Shown here one piece after another: positions 33,848 to 42,892 of a stretch of 64,000 bases of DNA. Source of the stretch: Glycomyces sp. NRRL B-16210 (lineage in GTDB: Bacteria; Actinomycetota; Actinomycetes; Mycobacteriales; Micromonosporaceae). The stretch's first letter is position 1, and every line of letters begins with the position of its first letter. A program made the translations under genes and the position numbers. The notes beneath the pieces are model-generated. The model did not search any database and was not told the origin of the DNA. It worked only from the letters and a program-made list of their open reading frames with translations. The stretch spans positions 1 through 64,000 of the forward strand of contig NZ_JOGR01000016.1 in assembly GCF_000719515.1 (NCBI RefSeq), in the 5' to 3' direction.

Positions 33848-34678
33848 GTGAACGTTGTCGTGTTGACACTCGTGGAGACGAACTGCTCGAATCCCGGGCC
33901 GCGCACCCAGACGCTGCACCTGGTCGACGATCTCCGAGCGCGGGGCGCGCAGGTGCGCACCGTCGAGGCCGCCAAGCCTGAGGAGATCGACCCCGTCCTC
34001 GAGGATCCCCACGCGCGCATCGTGCTCGCGGCCGACACGGACGAGCAGGTCAACGCGGTGCTGGCGCGGCTGGTGCGGCACGCGATCCCGGCGCCGAGCA
34101 AGCGGCCCGAGGGCCTGCCCGACGGGCGCACGATCCCCGACCTGCCCGCACTGGCGGTCCTGCCGCTGGGCGCGGTCCCGGGAATCGTCACGCGACTTGA
34201 ACTGCCAGAGAAGCCCGCCGAGGTCGCCGAGGCGGTCGCGGCGGGACGGGTGAAACGGACCGATGTGCTGCGCCACGACGGCGGCGGGATCGCGATCGAC
34301 GGGGTGCGGCTCGGCGGCGGCGACCGGCCGTGGCGCGGGGTCGTCAACCTCGACGACGTGGTGCTGGCGGACGGCAGCGAGCAGATCCTCGCGTGCGTGG
34401 TCGCGAACGCGGACGGGTACGCGGCGGCGGACGACATGGTGCTGGCCGAGCCCGACCCGGCCGACGGGAAGGTCGACGTCGCGGTGGCGGTGCCGGTGAC
34501 CGTGGGGCGCCTGCGCAAGAAGCTGCGGATCGAGGTGCGCCGGGCCCGTGGCCGGGCCGTGGCGGTGCACCCGGACGACTCGGTGACGTTCGTGCAGGAC
34601 GGCCTGGTCGGCGAGCTCAAGCGCAAGCGCACCTGGTGGATCGAGCCCGGCGCGGCCGGCTGGTACGCGGGGGCCTGA
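33848..34678 (+). CDS. Diacylglycerol/lipid kinase-fold protein with degenerate motifs
   Basis: A 276-residue protein next to purA. Its layout follows the DAGK/YegS lipid kinases. IVLAADTDEQVNAVLARLV occupies the place of the nucleotide-binding GGDGT loop, ALAVLPLGAVPGIVTRLELP the place of the LPLGTxND segment, and VDVAVAVPVTVGRLRKKLRI ... VQDGLVGE the C-terminal beta-sandwich with its DGE-like end. The catalytic glycines and the Asn-Asp pair are missing, so it may be inactive or use another ligand. The alignment was made by eye. GTG 33848 was chosen from the -10 box 7 nt upstream; GTG 33839 would add three residues. Confidence 0.6.
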   Translation: MNVVVLTLVETNCSNPGPRTQTLHLVDDLRARGAQVRTVEAAKPEEIDPVLEDPHARIVLAADTDEQVNAVLARLVRHAIPAPSKRPEGLPDGRTIPDLPALAVLPLGAVPGIVTRLELPEKPAEVAEAVAAGRVKRTDVLRHDGGGIAIDGVRLGGGDRPWRGVVNLDDVVLADGSEQILACVVANADGYAAADDMVLAEPDPADGKVDVAVAVPVTVGRLRKKLRIEVRRARGRAVAVHPDDSVTFVQDGLVGELKRKRTWWIEPGAAGWYAGA

Positions 34679-34717
34679 GCCGGGGCTGACGGCCGACCGA
34701 TTCGAATATCGTCCAAA

Positions 34718-34772
34718 GTGGACATGCGATGGGTCCCCCGCCACAACCCTGACATGGGGGTCCGACGTTCCA
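34718..34772 (-). repeat. Dispersed intergenic repeat, copy c (core only)
   Basis: Minus-strand core CGTCGGACCCCCATGTCAGG followed by GTTGTGGCGGGGGACCCATC. It aligns base by base with the tandem array core at 58288. It lies downstream of the lipid-kinase-like gene. Confidence 0.65.
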
Positions 34773-34859
34773 GGGATGCGAGGCATCCTCGGTGCTCGGA
34801 GAGCGGTTTCGAGACCTCCGCCACTTAATGAAACGGTGTGAAAAAGCTGGTCGAAGGCC

Positions 34860-34888
34860 TTGAAGCTTGCAACCGGTTGCCGTAGCCT
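34860..34888 (+). promoter_or_regulatory. Promoter with embedded LacI-type operator for the GH42 gene
   Basis: A -35 element TTGAAG (34860-34865) and a -10 element TAGCCT (34883-34888) are separated by exactly 17 bp. Inside the spacer lies the perfect 12-bp palindrome GCAACCGGTTGC (34869-34880) with the central CG typical of LacI-family operators. A repressor bound there would block RNA polymerase directly. No LacI-family regulator is encoded in the window. Confidence 0.8.
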
Positions 34889-34929
34889 TGGGTGCGCACC
34901 CAACCCTCTGCGAGCGAAGGAGCTCCACC

Positions 34930-36849
34930 ATGGCCATCGTCTACGGCGGTGACTACAACCCCGAGCAGTGGCCCCGCGAGACGTGGGCCGAGGACATGCG
35001 GCTCATGCGCGAGGCCGGCGTCAACCGCGTCAGCGTCGGCATCTTCTCCTGGGCCCAGCTCGAACCCGAAGAGGGCCGCTACGAGTTCGCCTGGTTCGAC
35101 GAGGTCCTCGACCTCCTCGCCGCCAACGGCATCGAAGCCTGCCTGGCCACCCCCACCGCCTCCCCGCCGCCCTGGTTCGCCGCGACCTACCCCGAGGCCG
35201 GCATGGTCGACGACGAGGGCCGCCAGCTCACCCACGGCTCCCGCCAGGGCTTCGACCCCTCCTCGGACGTCTACCTCGTTAAGGCCCTCGCCATCACCGA
35301 GCAGCTCGCCCGCCGCTACGCAGACCACCCCGCCCTCGCCCTGTGGCACGTCCACAACGAGTACGGCTGCCACAACGCCCGCTCCTACTCGGGGGCCGCG
35401 ACCGCGAAGTTCCGCGTCTGGCTGCGCGAACGCTACGGCGACCTCGACGGCCTCAACGACGCCTGGGGGACCGCCTTCTGGTCCCAGGCCTACTCCTCCT
35501 GGGACCAGGTCTACGCCCCGCTCCCGACCCCGACCATCCCCAACCCCGGCCAGGTCCTCGACTGGAAGCGCTACTCCTCCAACCGGCTCGTCCGCAACTA
35601 CCTCGCCGAGGCCGAGGTCATCCGCAAATACTCCGACAAGCCCTTGACCACCAACTTCATGACCGGCTCCCACGCCGACATCGACCTGTGGGAGTTCTCC
35701 GAAGTCGTCGACGTCGTCTCCACCGACCACTACCTGGTCGGCGAAGACCCGCACGTCAACCTCGCCTTCGCCGCCGACTACGCCCGCTCCCTCGGCGCCG
35801 GCAAGCCCTGGATCCTCATGGAGCACTCCACCTCCGCGGTCAACTGGCAGGGCCGCAACCGCGCCAAGGCCCCCCGCGAGATGCTCCGCAACTCCCTCGC
35901 GCACTTCGCGCGCGGCGCCGACGCCGTCATGTTCTTCCAATGGCGCGCCTCCAAGCAGGGCGCCGAGAAATGGCACTCCGGGATGGTCCCGCACGCCGGC
36001 ACCGACTCCAAGATCTGGCGCGAGGTCTGCGAACTCGGCGCCCGCCTGGGCGACCTCGCCGAACTCGAAGGCTCCCGCGTCAGCGCCGACACCGCGATCC
36101 TGTGGGACTTCCCCAACCGCTGGGCCCAGGAGCACGAGGCCCGGCCCACCACCGACCTCGACCCGCAAGCGGTCTTCAACGACTACTACGCGGCCCTGTG
36201 GCGCGCCGGGATCACCACCGACGTGGCCGAACCCGAAGGAGACCTCACAGGCTACAAGCTCGTCGTCGTCCCCGCCCTCTACCTGCTGTCACACAAGGGC
36301 GCGGCGAACCTGCGCCGCTACGTCGAAGGCGGCGGCACCGTGCTCGTCACCCCCTACTCCGGGATCGCCGACGAGACCGACACGGTCTACCTCGGCGGCT
36401 ACCCCGGCGCGATCCGCGACGTGCTCGGCGTGCGCACCGAGGAGTTCTACCCGCTCGTCGACGCGACCGTGGCGCTGGCCTCGGGCGGGACCGGGACCCT
36501 CTGGAGCGAGGCGGCCGAGTCCACCGGCGCCGAGGTCCGCGACACCTACGCCGACGGCACCCCGGCCTGGCTGGTCAACCGCTTCGGCGAGGGCACCGCG
36601 CACTACCTGACGACCTTCCCCGACGCGGCGACCCTCGACCGGATCGTCGCCGCCGCAGCCGGGGACGCGGGCGTCGCCCCGGTCGCCGAGGCGCCCACGG
36701 GCGTCGAGGTCGTGCGCCGCGCCCACGAGGACGGGCGGAGCTGGCTGATCTGCGTCAACCACACCGAGGCCGACGCGAAGGTCAAGTCCGCCGACGCGGT
36801 GGTCGAGGTGCCCGCCGGGGAAGTGGTCGTCCACCGCGAGCACGCCTGA
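34930..36849 (+). CDS. Beta-galactosidase, glycoside hydrolase family 42
   Basis: A 639-residue GH42 enzyme that releases beta-linked galactose. The TIM barrel starts with YGGDYNPEQWP. The acid/base is E144 in WHVHNEYGCH and the nucleophile is E298 in WILMEHSTSAVNW. The trimerisation and beta-rich C-terminal domains follow. No signal peptide is present, so it acts on imported oligosaccharides. AAGGAG lies 7 nt before the ATG. The promoter holds a LacI-type operator, so induction by a galactoside is likely. No transporter is adjacent, and the gene is followed by a strong terminator, so it is a single-gene unit. Confidence 0.93.
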   Translation: MAIVYGGDYNPEQWPRETWAEDMRLMREAGVNRVSVGIFSWAQLEPEEGRYEFAWFDEVLDLLAANGIEACLATPTASPPPWFAATYPEAGMVDDEGRQLTHGSRQGFDPSSDVYLVKALAITEQLARRYADHPALALWHVHNEYGCHNARSYSGAATAKFRVWLRERYGDLDGLNDAWGTAFWSQAYSSWDQVYAPLPTPTIPNPGQVLDWKRYSSNRLVRNYLAEAEVIRKYSDKPLTTNFMTGSHADIDLWEFSEVVDVVSTDHYLVGEDPHVNLAFAADYARSLGAGKPWILMEHSTSAVNWQGRNRAKAPREMLRNSLAHFARGADAVMFFQWRASKQGAEKWHSGMVPHAGTDSKIWREVCELGARLGDLAELEGSRVSADTAILWDFPNRWAQEHEARPTTDLDPQAVFNDYYAALWRAGITTDVAEPEGDLTGYKLVVVPALYLLSHKGAANLRRYVEGGGTVLVTPYSGIADETDTVYLGGYPGAIRDVLGVRTEEFYPLVDATVALASGGTGTLWSEAAESTGAEVRDTYADGTPAWLVNRFGEGTAHYLTTFPDAATLDRIVAAAAGDAGVAPVAEAPTGVEVVRRAHEDGRSWLICVNHTEADAKVKSADAVVEVPAGEVVVHREHA

Positions 36850-36952
36850 CGGACAGGGCCGCCAGTGGGGCTGGACGGACACCGGGTGCGAACCGGGCGT
36901 TCACACCGGTGTCACAGGCCCGACAGTCCGATCCGCGACAGCGCTGAGAACA

Positions 36953-36988
36953 CAAGCGGCCGAAGGGTTTCGACCCTTCGGCCGCTTG
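36953..36988. terminator. Terminator after the GH42 gene
   Basis: CAAGCGGCCGAAGGG and its complement enclose TTTCGA, a 15-bp stem 104 nt after the stop. Confidence 0.8.
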
Positions 36989-37126
36989 CGTCCCGCGGGC
37001 CCCCGAACGGCTGTGGCCTCGCTCGCCACCTGATTGCAATCCGATCGTTATCTTCGTGAGGCATGCTGGTCAGCGCCCACGCGGTTGCATCGCGGGGCGC
37101 AGCGGCGAATACGGAGGTGGGGGGCA

Positions 37127-37888
37127 TTGGCGACGGCGTACTCGAGTTTCGTGGCCATCGGCGACAGTTTCACCGAAGGGGTCGGCGACCCGGACCCGGG
37201 CAGTGACCGGTTCCGCGGTTGGGCCGATCTGTTCGCCCGCCGTGCCGCCGGGCAGTGGCCCGGCTTCGCCTACGCCAACCTCGCCGTGCGGGGCCGCCTG
37301 TTCGACCGGATCGTCGACGAGCAGGTCGTGCCCGCCATCAAGCAGAGCCCCGACCTGGTCTCCTTCGCCGCGGGCGGCAACGACGCCCTGCGCCCGGGCT
37401 TCAACGCGACGCAGCTGTCCACCCGCGCCCACGAGGTGGTCCGCCTGCTCAAGGCCTCCGGCGCGGAGGTCGTCCTCTTCACCTGCGCCGACATCACCCC
37501 GCACATCCCCGGCATCTCGGTGCTGCGCAAGCGCTTCATCGCCACCAACGACGCGTACAAGCGCGTCGCCAAGCGCCACGACGCGATCCTGGTCGACCTG
37601 TGGGCGGACCGGGCCTTCGACGACCCGCGCCTGTGGTCGGCCGACCGGCTCCACCTCAACACCCTCGGCCACGAGCGCGTCGCCTACGACGTGTGCCGGG
37701 CGCTCGAGGTCGAACCGGACCCGGCCTGGGCCGAGCCGCTGCCGGACCTGCCGAGGCCGCGCCGCGAGATGAACGGCGTGCAGTGGGCCGGCAGGCACCT
37801 GGCGCCGTGGGTCAAGCGGCGCTTGACCGGGAAGTCCAGCGGGGATACCGTCGCTCCGAAGCGCCCCGACCTCACCGAGGTGCAATGA
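37127..37888 (+). CDS. SGNH/GDSL-family hydrolase
   Basis: A 253-residue esterase-type hydrolase. The nucleophile is S14 in AIGDSFTEG, the oxyanion Asn is N85 in AAGGNDALR, and the Asp/His pair is D173 and H176 in SADRLHLN. No signal peptide is seen, so the substrate is probably intracellular. It could deacylate lipids or sugars. TTG 37127 is the preferred start: GGAGG lies 9 nt upstream and the conserved domain begins at once. The frame continues upstream without conserved sequence. Its stop overlaps a tiny frame leading into the 31-residue membrane peptide. Confidence 0.85.
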   Translation: MATAYSSFVAIGDSFTEGVGDPDPGSDRFRGWADLFARRAAGQWPGFAYANLAVRGRLFDRIVDEQVVPAIKQSPDLVSFAAGGNDALRPGFNATQLSTRAHEVVRLLKASGAEVVLFTCADITPHIPGISVLRKRFIATNDAYKRVAKRHDAILVDLWADRAFDDPRLWSADRLHLNTLGHERVAYDVCRALEVEPDPAWAEPLPDLPRPRREMNGVQWAGRHLAPWVKRRLTGKSSGDTVAPKRPDLTEVQ

Positions 37889-37919
37889 TGCACGCCACGA
37901 ACCCGATTGCGAAGTGCTG

Positions 37920-38015
37920 ATGGGCCTCCTGCTCAAACTCCTGGCGATCATGGTCATCATCATGACCTGCGCCTTCTTCTTCGGCATCCTCTTCCGAAAG
38001 GGCCGCGGCCGCTAG
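37920..38015 (+). CDS. Small single-TM membrane peptide (31 aa)
   Basis: A 31-codon frame, MGLLLKLLAIMVIIMTCAFF then a short hydrophobic run and a basic RKGRGR-type end, is a textbook small membrane protein with its C-terminus inside. It is linked to the GDSL gene by two stop/start overlaps: ATGA at 37885-37888 opens an 11-codon frame whose TGA overlaps ATG 37920. Its TAG also overlaps the stop of convergent higA by 4 bp (CTAG). There is no independent ribosome site, so expression would rely on coupling. It may regulate or anchor the hydrolase, which is inference. Confidence 0.5.
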   Translation: MGLLLKLLAIMVIIMTCAFFFGILFRKGRGR

Positions 38016-38296
38016 GCCGCGACGCGCGGCGCGAAGTCGATCACGAGGTCCACCTCGAGCGCGGTGGCAAGCCGTTCCAGGAGCGGGATGGTCGGCGTGA
38101 CGCCGCCGCCTTCGAGCCGGGAGAGCTGCGGCTGGGTCATCTCGGCGCGCTCGGCCAGTTCGACCTGGCTCAGCCCGAGCGCCCTGCGGCGCTCGTAGAC
38201 CATGCGCCCCAGCAGGAACGCGCGGCGGGCGTCCTCGTAGTCCTCGGAGTGGCCACCGGATCGGCGCCACACGGTGTGATCCCCAGACTTGCGCAT
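38012..38296 (-). CDS. higA: XRE-family antitoxin (HigA-type)
   Basis: A 94-residue helix-turn-helix protein. The XRE domain (about 35-90) reads RRRALGLSQVELAERAEMTQ followed by PQLSRLEGGGVTPTIPLLER, the Cro/C1 pattern with the recognition helix in TQPQLSRLE. It should neutralise the toxin encoded just upstream and repress the shared promoter. ATG 38296 is preferred over ATG 38299 because GGAGGAG gives a workable spacing only for the former. Its start overlaps the toxin stop. Toxin-first order is the hallmark of HigBA pairs. Confidence 0.82.
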   Translation of the reverse strand: MRKSGDHTVWRRSGGHSEDYEDARRAFLLGRMVYERRRALGLSQVELAERAEMTQPQLSRLEGGGVTPTIPLLERLATALEVDLVIDFAPRVAA

Positions 38297-38667
38297 CATT
38301 GCTCCTCCCAGTCCCGATCGTAAACGGCGGTCGCGTGGTCGTGCCACGACTGGCACTCGATCAGCGCTTGGCGCGCCCGCTCGACCTCGGACCGCTCCCG
38401 AGGCCGCGTCTTCGCGAACACGGTGAGCAGGACGATCCGCCGGTCCGGGGCCAACCAGTAGGTGATCCGGACCTGCCGGTTCGGCAAGTGGAATCGCAGC
38501 TCGCGGAGTTTGCCGCCCAGATGGCGCGTATAGGGCTCCCCGAGGTCCTCCCCGAACTCGGCGAGCAGGTCCCCGTAGAACTCGACCCTGTCGTACTCCG
38601 ATCGCGGCAGCGCGTCCAGCCACTTCTTCACCTCGGGTTCCAGCTCGATGGAGAAGTACAGGCTCAT
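38296..38667 (-). CDS. higB: RelE/HigB-type toxin (Gp49-like)
   Basis: A 123-residue member of the Gp49/HigB RelE-fold group, ribosome-dependent mRNA interferases. Supporting features are the basic beta-sheet core (KLRELRFHLPNRQVRITYWL), the IVLLTVFAKTRPR strand-helix, and a C-terminal helix with conserved spacing. ATG 38667 was chosen because TACCGT lies 7 nt upstream; the in-frame ATG at 38688 would lie inside the operator. Translation ends one base into the antitoxin start region, so the pair is co-expressed. Confidence 0.82.
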   Translation of the reverse strand: MSLYFSIELEPEVKKWLDALPRSEYDRVEFYGDLLAEFGEDLGEPYTRHLGGKLRELRFHLPNRQVRITYWLAPDRRIVLLTVFAKTRPRERSEVERARQALIECQSWHDHATAVYDRDWEEQ

Positions 38668-38674
38668 GCATTCG

Positions 38675-38698
38675 ACGGTATATGCCATCGATGGTATA
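38675..38698 (-). promoter_or_regulatory. higBA promoter and autoregulatory operator
   Basis: On the minus strand TACCGT (38675-38680) is a -10 box 7 nt before the toxin ATG. Immediately upstream, 38681-38698 is an 18-bp inverted repeat, TATGCCATCGATGGTATA, with one mismatched pair. This is the expected place for HigA binding to block its own promoter. Confidence 0.7.
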
Positions 38699-38785
38699 AC
38701 TCATGAGCGACACGCGCAACGACTCGGCGACCGAATCGGGGGTGGGCGTGGCGCGGCGGAGCGGGACAGGGCATCATGGAGAACT

Positions 38786-39940
38786 GTGGGACTTCTCCAG
38801 CGTCTGTTGGGGCGCCGGGACACACCTGATTCAGTGCCAGATCCCGCCGCCCAACCCTCAGCGAACCCTGAGCCCGAGCCGGCCTCCGAGCCCGGCCCGA
38901 CCTCAGGCGCCCTCGACGATGCCGCCCCCGAGACCGACCGGGAAGCACCCCCGGCCGACGCCCCCGAGGAGGACAGCATCGCTCTCGCAACGCCGGCCGC
39001 CACCGGCCTCAGGCTCGTGCCCGCGCTCGAACCGGAGCCCGAGGACCAGCCCGACGGCACCGTGCTGACGGCCGAGCCCGAACCGGACGGGGACCGGCCC
39101 GTGCCACCCGAGATCTTCGTGCCCGAGCGGCCCCGCCGCGAACTGCTCTCCCTGGACAAGCCCGAGCCGCCGCGCCAGCCGGGCACCGGCCGCGACGAGA
39201 TGATGCCCCGCATCGACGCCGACGAGGCCATGGACATCGCCGGCTCCCCCCGCGCCGACCTGCGCGCCGCCGGCCTCGCCGTGCCCAAGATGCACCAGCT
39301 CGTGCGTCGCGGCGACACCGCCATGTGGGCCTTCGGCGTCCGCGCCTCCGAGGCCCTGCGCTGGTGGCTCGACATCCGCCAGGCCGCCGAGGCCACCGGC
39401 TGGATGCCCGTGCTCCTCGGCGCCCCCGAGGAGTGGCGCGACAACGGCGAGGCGATCATCCACGAAGGCGACGACGAACTCGCCCGCGCCGACGAGATCG
39501 ACCCCGCCGAGCTCCTGCACGACAAGGCCGCCGAAGCCGGCGAGCCCGCCCGCGGCGTGCCGATCCTGCCCCGCCGCGGCGACACCGACTTCGCCACCCC
39601 CCAGCGCGAGGGCATGGTCGGCCTCGTCGAGACCGACGCGGGCTGGAAGATCCCCGCGATGTTCCCCTGGAAGGGCTCGACGAACTGGGAGCTGTACGGC
39701 GCCGAGCACGCGGCCGTCCTGCGCAGCTGGAACCGCCGCTTCGAGGCCGAGCTGGTCGCCATGACCTACGACGTGGTCGAGCTGTACGTCCCCCACCCGC
39801 CGAGCGCCGAAGAGGCCATCGGGGTCGCAGGCGAGGCCTACGCCTACTGCCCCGACCTCCTCGACTCCGGCGTGCCCACCCTGGAGGACCTGGCCGAGCA
39901 CATGATCCGCTCGCGGGCCTGGTACTTCAGGTGGTCTTAG
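38786..39940 (+). CDS. DUF4253 domain-containing protein
   Basis: A 384-residue protein. A Pro/Glu/Ala-rich first 130 residues are probably disordered. The C-terminal 110 residues fit DUF4253: AVLRSWNRRFEAELVAMTYD, then VVELYVPHPPSAEEAIGVAG, EAYAYCPDLL and the closing RAWYFRWS. The family is linked by context to polymorphic-toxin immunity in some bacteria, but no toxin is encoded here. GTG 38786 has GGAGA 3 nt upstream, a tight spacing; an alternative start is not obvious. It is convergent with TetR, overlapping by 14 bp. Confidence 0.75.
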   Translation: MGLLQRLLGRRDTPDSVPDPAAQPSANPEPEPASEPGPTSGALDDAAPETDREAPPADAPEEDSIALATPAATGLRLVPALEPEPEDQPDGTVLTAEPEPDGDRPVPPEIFVPERPRRELLSLDKPEPPRQPGTGRDEMMPRIDADEAMDIAGSPRADLRAAGLAVPKMHQLVRRGDTAMWAFGVRASEALRWWLDIRQAAEATGWMPVLLGAPEEWRDNGEAIIHEGDDELARADEIDPAELLHDKAAEAGEPARGVPILPRRGDTDFATPQREGMVGLVETDAGWKIPAMFPWKGSTNWELYGAEHAAVLRSWNRRFEAELVAMTYDVVELYVPHPPSAEEAIGVAGEAYAYCPDLLDSGVPTLEDLAEHMIRSRAWYFRWS

Positions 39941-40712
39941 GCCGCTCCACGCGGCTGGCCTCCATGCGGGCGGCGATGCCGTCGAGGAACGTGTCGAGGG
40001 CGTAGCGCATCGCCTCCTGCGCCTGGATCTCCCAGGCGTTCTCGTCCTGGACGCGCCCGAGCGCGGGGAAGCGCCCCGACGCGACCGCGCGCTCCAGGTA
40101 CGGCAACTGCGCCTCCCACCACTCCTCCTCGGTGCTCACCGGCCCGCCCTGCTCGGCGGGCGTATCGCTGACCATGTAGGACAGCGCGGTGCCGGTGACG
40201 ATGCTCCAGATCGCCGTGACGATCAGGTTCGCCTCCCGGTTGGGTATCGTGTGGCGCTCGAACGCCGTCAAAGCGAGCTCGTACCCCGCGAGGCTCCCGG
40301 GCCCGAGCACCGGGCGACGCTGGTTGATCTCGAGCATCCACGGGTGGGCCTGGTAGAACTCCAACGTGGAGTCGGCGACGTACTCGAGGACCTCCCGCCA
40401 CCCCATGCCGGCGGCCCGCGCGGCGTCCTCCTTGGGGTCGGAGACGATGTCGACCATGAGGTCGAGCAGCTCGCCCTTGCCGGGGACGTACCGGTAGAGG
40501 GTCATCGTGCCCACGCCCAGCTCGGCGGCGACGTCGCGCATGTTGACCGCGGCGATGCCGTCGCGGTCGGCCAGGGCGACCGCGGCCTCGGCGATCTGCT
40601 CGATGGTCAGGCGGGGTTTGGGCCCGGGGCGGCTGGACTGCGGCTCGAACTCGCGCCAGAGCAGTTCGAGGCTTCGTTTGGGGTCGCCCGCCCCCGTCTG
40701 TGGTGTCGCCAT
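39927..40712 (-). CDS. TetR-family repressor of the divergent ABC exporter
   Basis: A 261-residue regulator. The TetR helix-turn-helix (about 37-83) reads LTIEQIAEAAVALADRDGIA, then VNMRDVAAELGVGTMTLYRY. The long C-terminal domain matches the TetR_C class with an EWWEAQLPYLE helix. It is divergent from the DrrAB-type pair, and the shared 100-bp gap contains repeated palindromes, so it most likely represses both itself and the exporter until a toxic ligand binds. ATG 40712 was chosen by position; GAGG lies 5 nt upstream. Confidence 0.88.
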   Translation of the reverse strand: MATPQTGAGDPKRSLELLWREFEPQSSRPGPKPRLTIEQIAEAAVALADRDGIAAVNMRDVAAELGVGTMTLYRYVPGKGELLDLMVDIVSDPKEDAARAAGMGWREVLEYVADSTLEFYQAHPWMLEINQRRPVLGPGSLAGYELALTAFERHTIPNREANLIVTAIWSIVTGTALSYMVSDTPAEQGGPVSTEEEWWEAQLPYLERAVASGRFPALGRVQDENAWEIQAQEAMRYALDTFLDGIAARMEASRVERPKTT

Positions 40713-40742
40713 AGGGGCCTCATAATAACGTGCTTGCAAACC

Positions 40743-40796
40743 GGGTACGTTGTACTCTAATATCTGAGTACCGCGTACCCGATTACTCCGTACCCG
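40743..40796. promoter_or_regulatory. Three-copy TetR operator between regulator and exporter
   Basis: GGGTACGTTGTACTC (40743-40757) and GAGTACCGCGTACCC (40766-40780) share the palindrome GRGTACNNNGTACYC with centres 23 bp apart, about two helical turns. A half-degenerate third site, ACTCCGTACCC, follows at about 40785-40795. TAATAT and TATAAT-like sequences overlap the sites, so binding would cover both promoters. Confidence 0.78.
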
Positions 40797-40814
40797 ATTA
40801 TAGAGGGGCAGTCC

Positions 40815-41767
<953 letters not shown>

Positions 41768-41771
<4 letters not shown>

Positions 41772-42604
41772 CCACCCTCGCACCGCTTCCCGACGAGACC
41801 CGCGCCGATCGGCTCAAGTGGACGCTTCACGACTACCGGACCATCGTCGGCCAGGAGTTCACCCACCTGGTGCGTCAGCCCGCGACCTTCGCCTGGCAGC
41901 TCGGCTTCCCGATCGTCATGGTCCTGCTGTTCGTGTACGTCTTCGGCTCGGCCATGGACGTCACCGGCGAGGGCGCCGGGGTCGACTACGTCGCCTACGC
42001 CATGCCCGGGCTGTTCGCCATGACCATGGCCTTCGGGTTCACCAACACCGCCTGGGCGGTGGCCGAGGCCAAGGAGAAGGGCTTCATCGACCGGGTCCGG
42101 TCGATGCCCATGGCCTCCTCGGCGGTCGTGGTCGGGCGCAACATCTCCGACACCATCCACGCCGGTGTGGACCTGTTCATCCTGTTCCTCATCGCCCTCG
42201 CCATCGGCTGGCGCAGCGAGGGCTCGGTGATGGAGACGCTGGGCGCGTTCGCGCTGCTGCTGTGGCTGCGCTTCGCGCTCATCTGGGTCGGGGTCTGGAT
42301 GGGCCTGCTGGTCAAGAACGTCGAGCAGGCCGGGAACCTCTTCGCGATCGCGTTCCCGTTCGGCATGGTCTCGTCGGTGTTCACCCCGCCCGAGCTCATG
42401 CCCGGCTGGCTCGGCACCATCGCCGCGTGGAACCCCGTCTCGGCGACGGCGACGGCGATCCGGGAGCTGTTCGGCAACCCGAGCGCGGTCGGGAACTCCT
42501 GGCCCGAGCAGCACGCGCTGGGCGCGGCCCTGATCTGGCCGCTGGTGATCACGCTGATCTTCCTGCCGCTGGGTGTGCGCCGCTTCAAGAACCTCGGCCG
42601 CTGA
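41768..42604 (+). CDS. DrrB-type ABC exporter permease
   Basis: The 278-residue permease partner of the DrrA-type ATPase belongs to the ABC-2 family with six TM segments (about 38-60, 74-97, 120-145, 155-180, 185-210, 245-268). Typical phrases are TFAWQLGFPIVMVLLFVYVF, EKGFIDRVRSMPMASSAVVV (the coupling region) and VFTPPELMPGWLGTIAAWNP. The GTG start overlaps the ATPase stop (GTGA), so the two subunits are made together. A 13-bp-stem terminator lies 22 nt after the stop. Confidence 0.9.
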
Positions 42605-42625
42605 GGCCGCAGGGAAACCGGAAAC

Positions 42626-42654
42626 GGGCCCGCGCCGCGAAGCGGCGCGGGCCC
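42626..42654. terminator. Terminator after the ABC exporter operon
   Basis: GGGCCCGCGCCGC and its complement enclose GAA. Confidence 0.8.
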
Positions 42655-42667
42655 ACTCTGGCCTGTC

Positions 42668-42892
42668 GAACGTGAACGGAGCGTTCGCCATAAAACGGAC
42701 ACTGGGGACCCCCCAATTCAACTTTAGGCCGGGGGTGTGACAAGTCGGGAATGCGAGGAGTATTCACTCATACGTTTCGAGCCGAGCCGAGCCGCTGAAT
42801 GTGAACGGAGCGTCCACCGCAAATCGGACACTGGGGACCCCCCAATTCAACATTAGGCTGGGGGTGTGACAGCGTCCTAATGCGAGAGCATT
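42668..42892 (-). repeat. Dispersed intergenic repeat, copies d1 and d2 (129-bp tandem pair)
   Basis: Two units start at 42668 and 42797 with GTGAACGGAGCGT, share GGACACTGGGGACCCCCCAA and end in a GGGGGTGTGACA block. On the minus strand the core is TGTCACACCCCCGGCCTAAA, GTTGAATTGGGGGGTCCC. The second unit runs into the last codons of nnr, and the first carries a matching remnant, so the pair arose by duplication that included the nnr 3' end. Confidence 0.8.
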
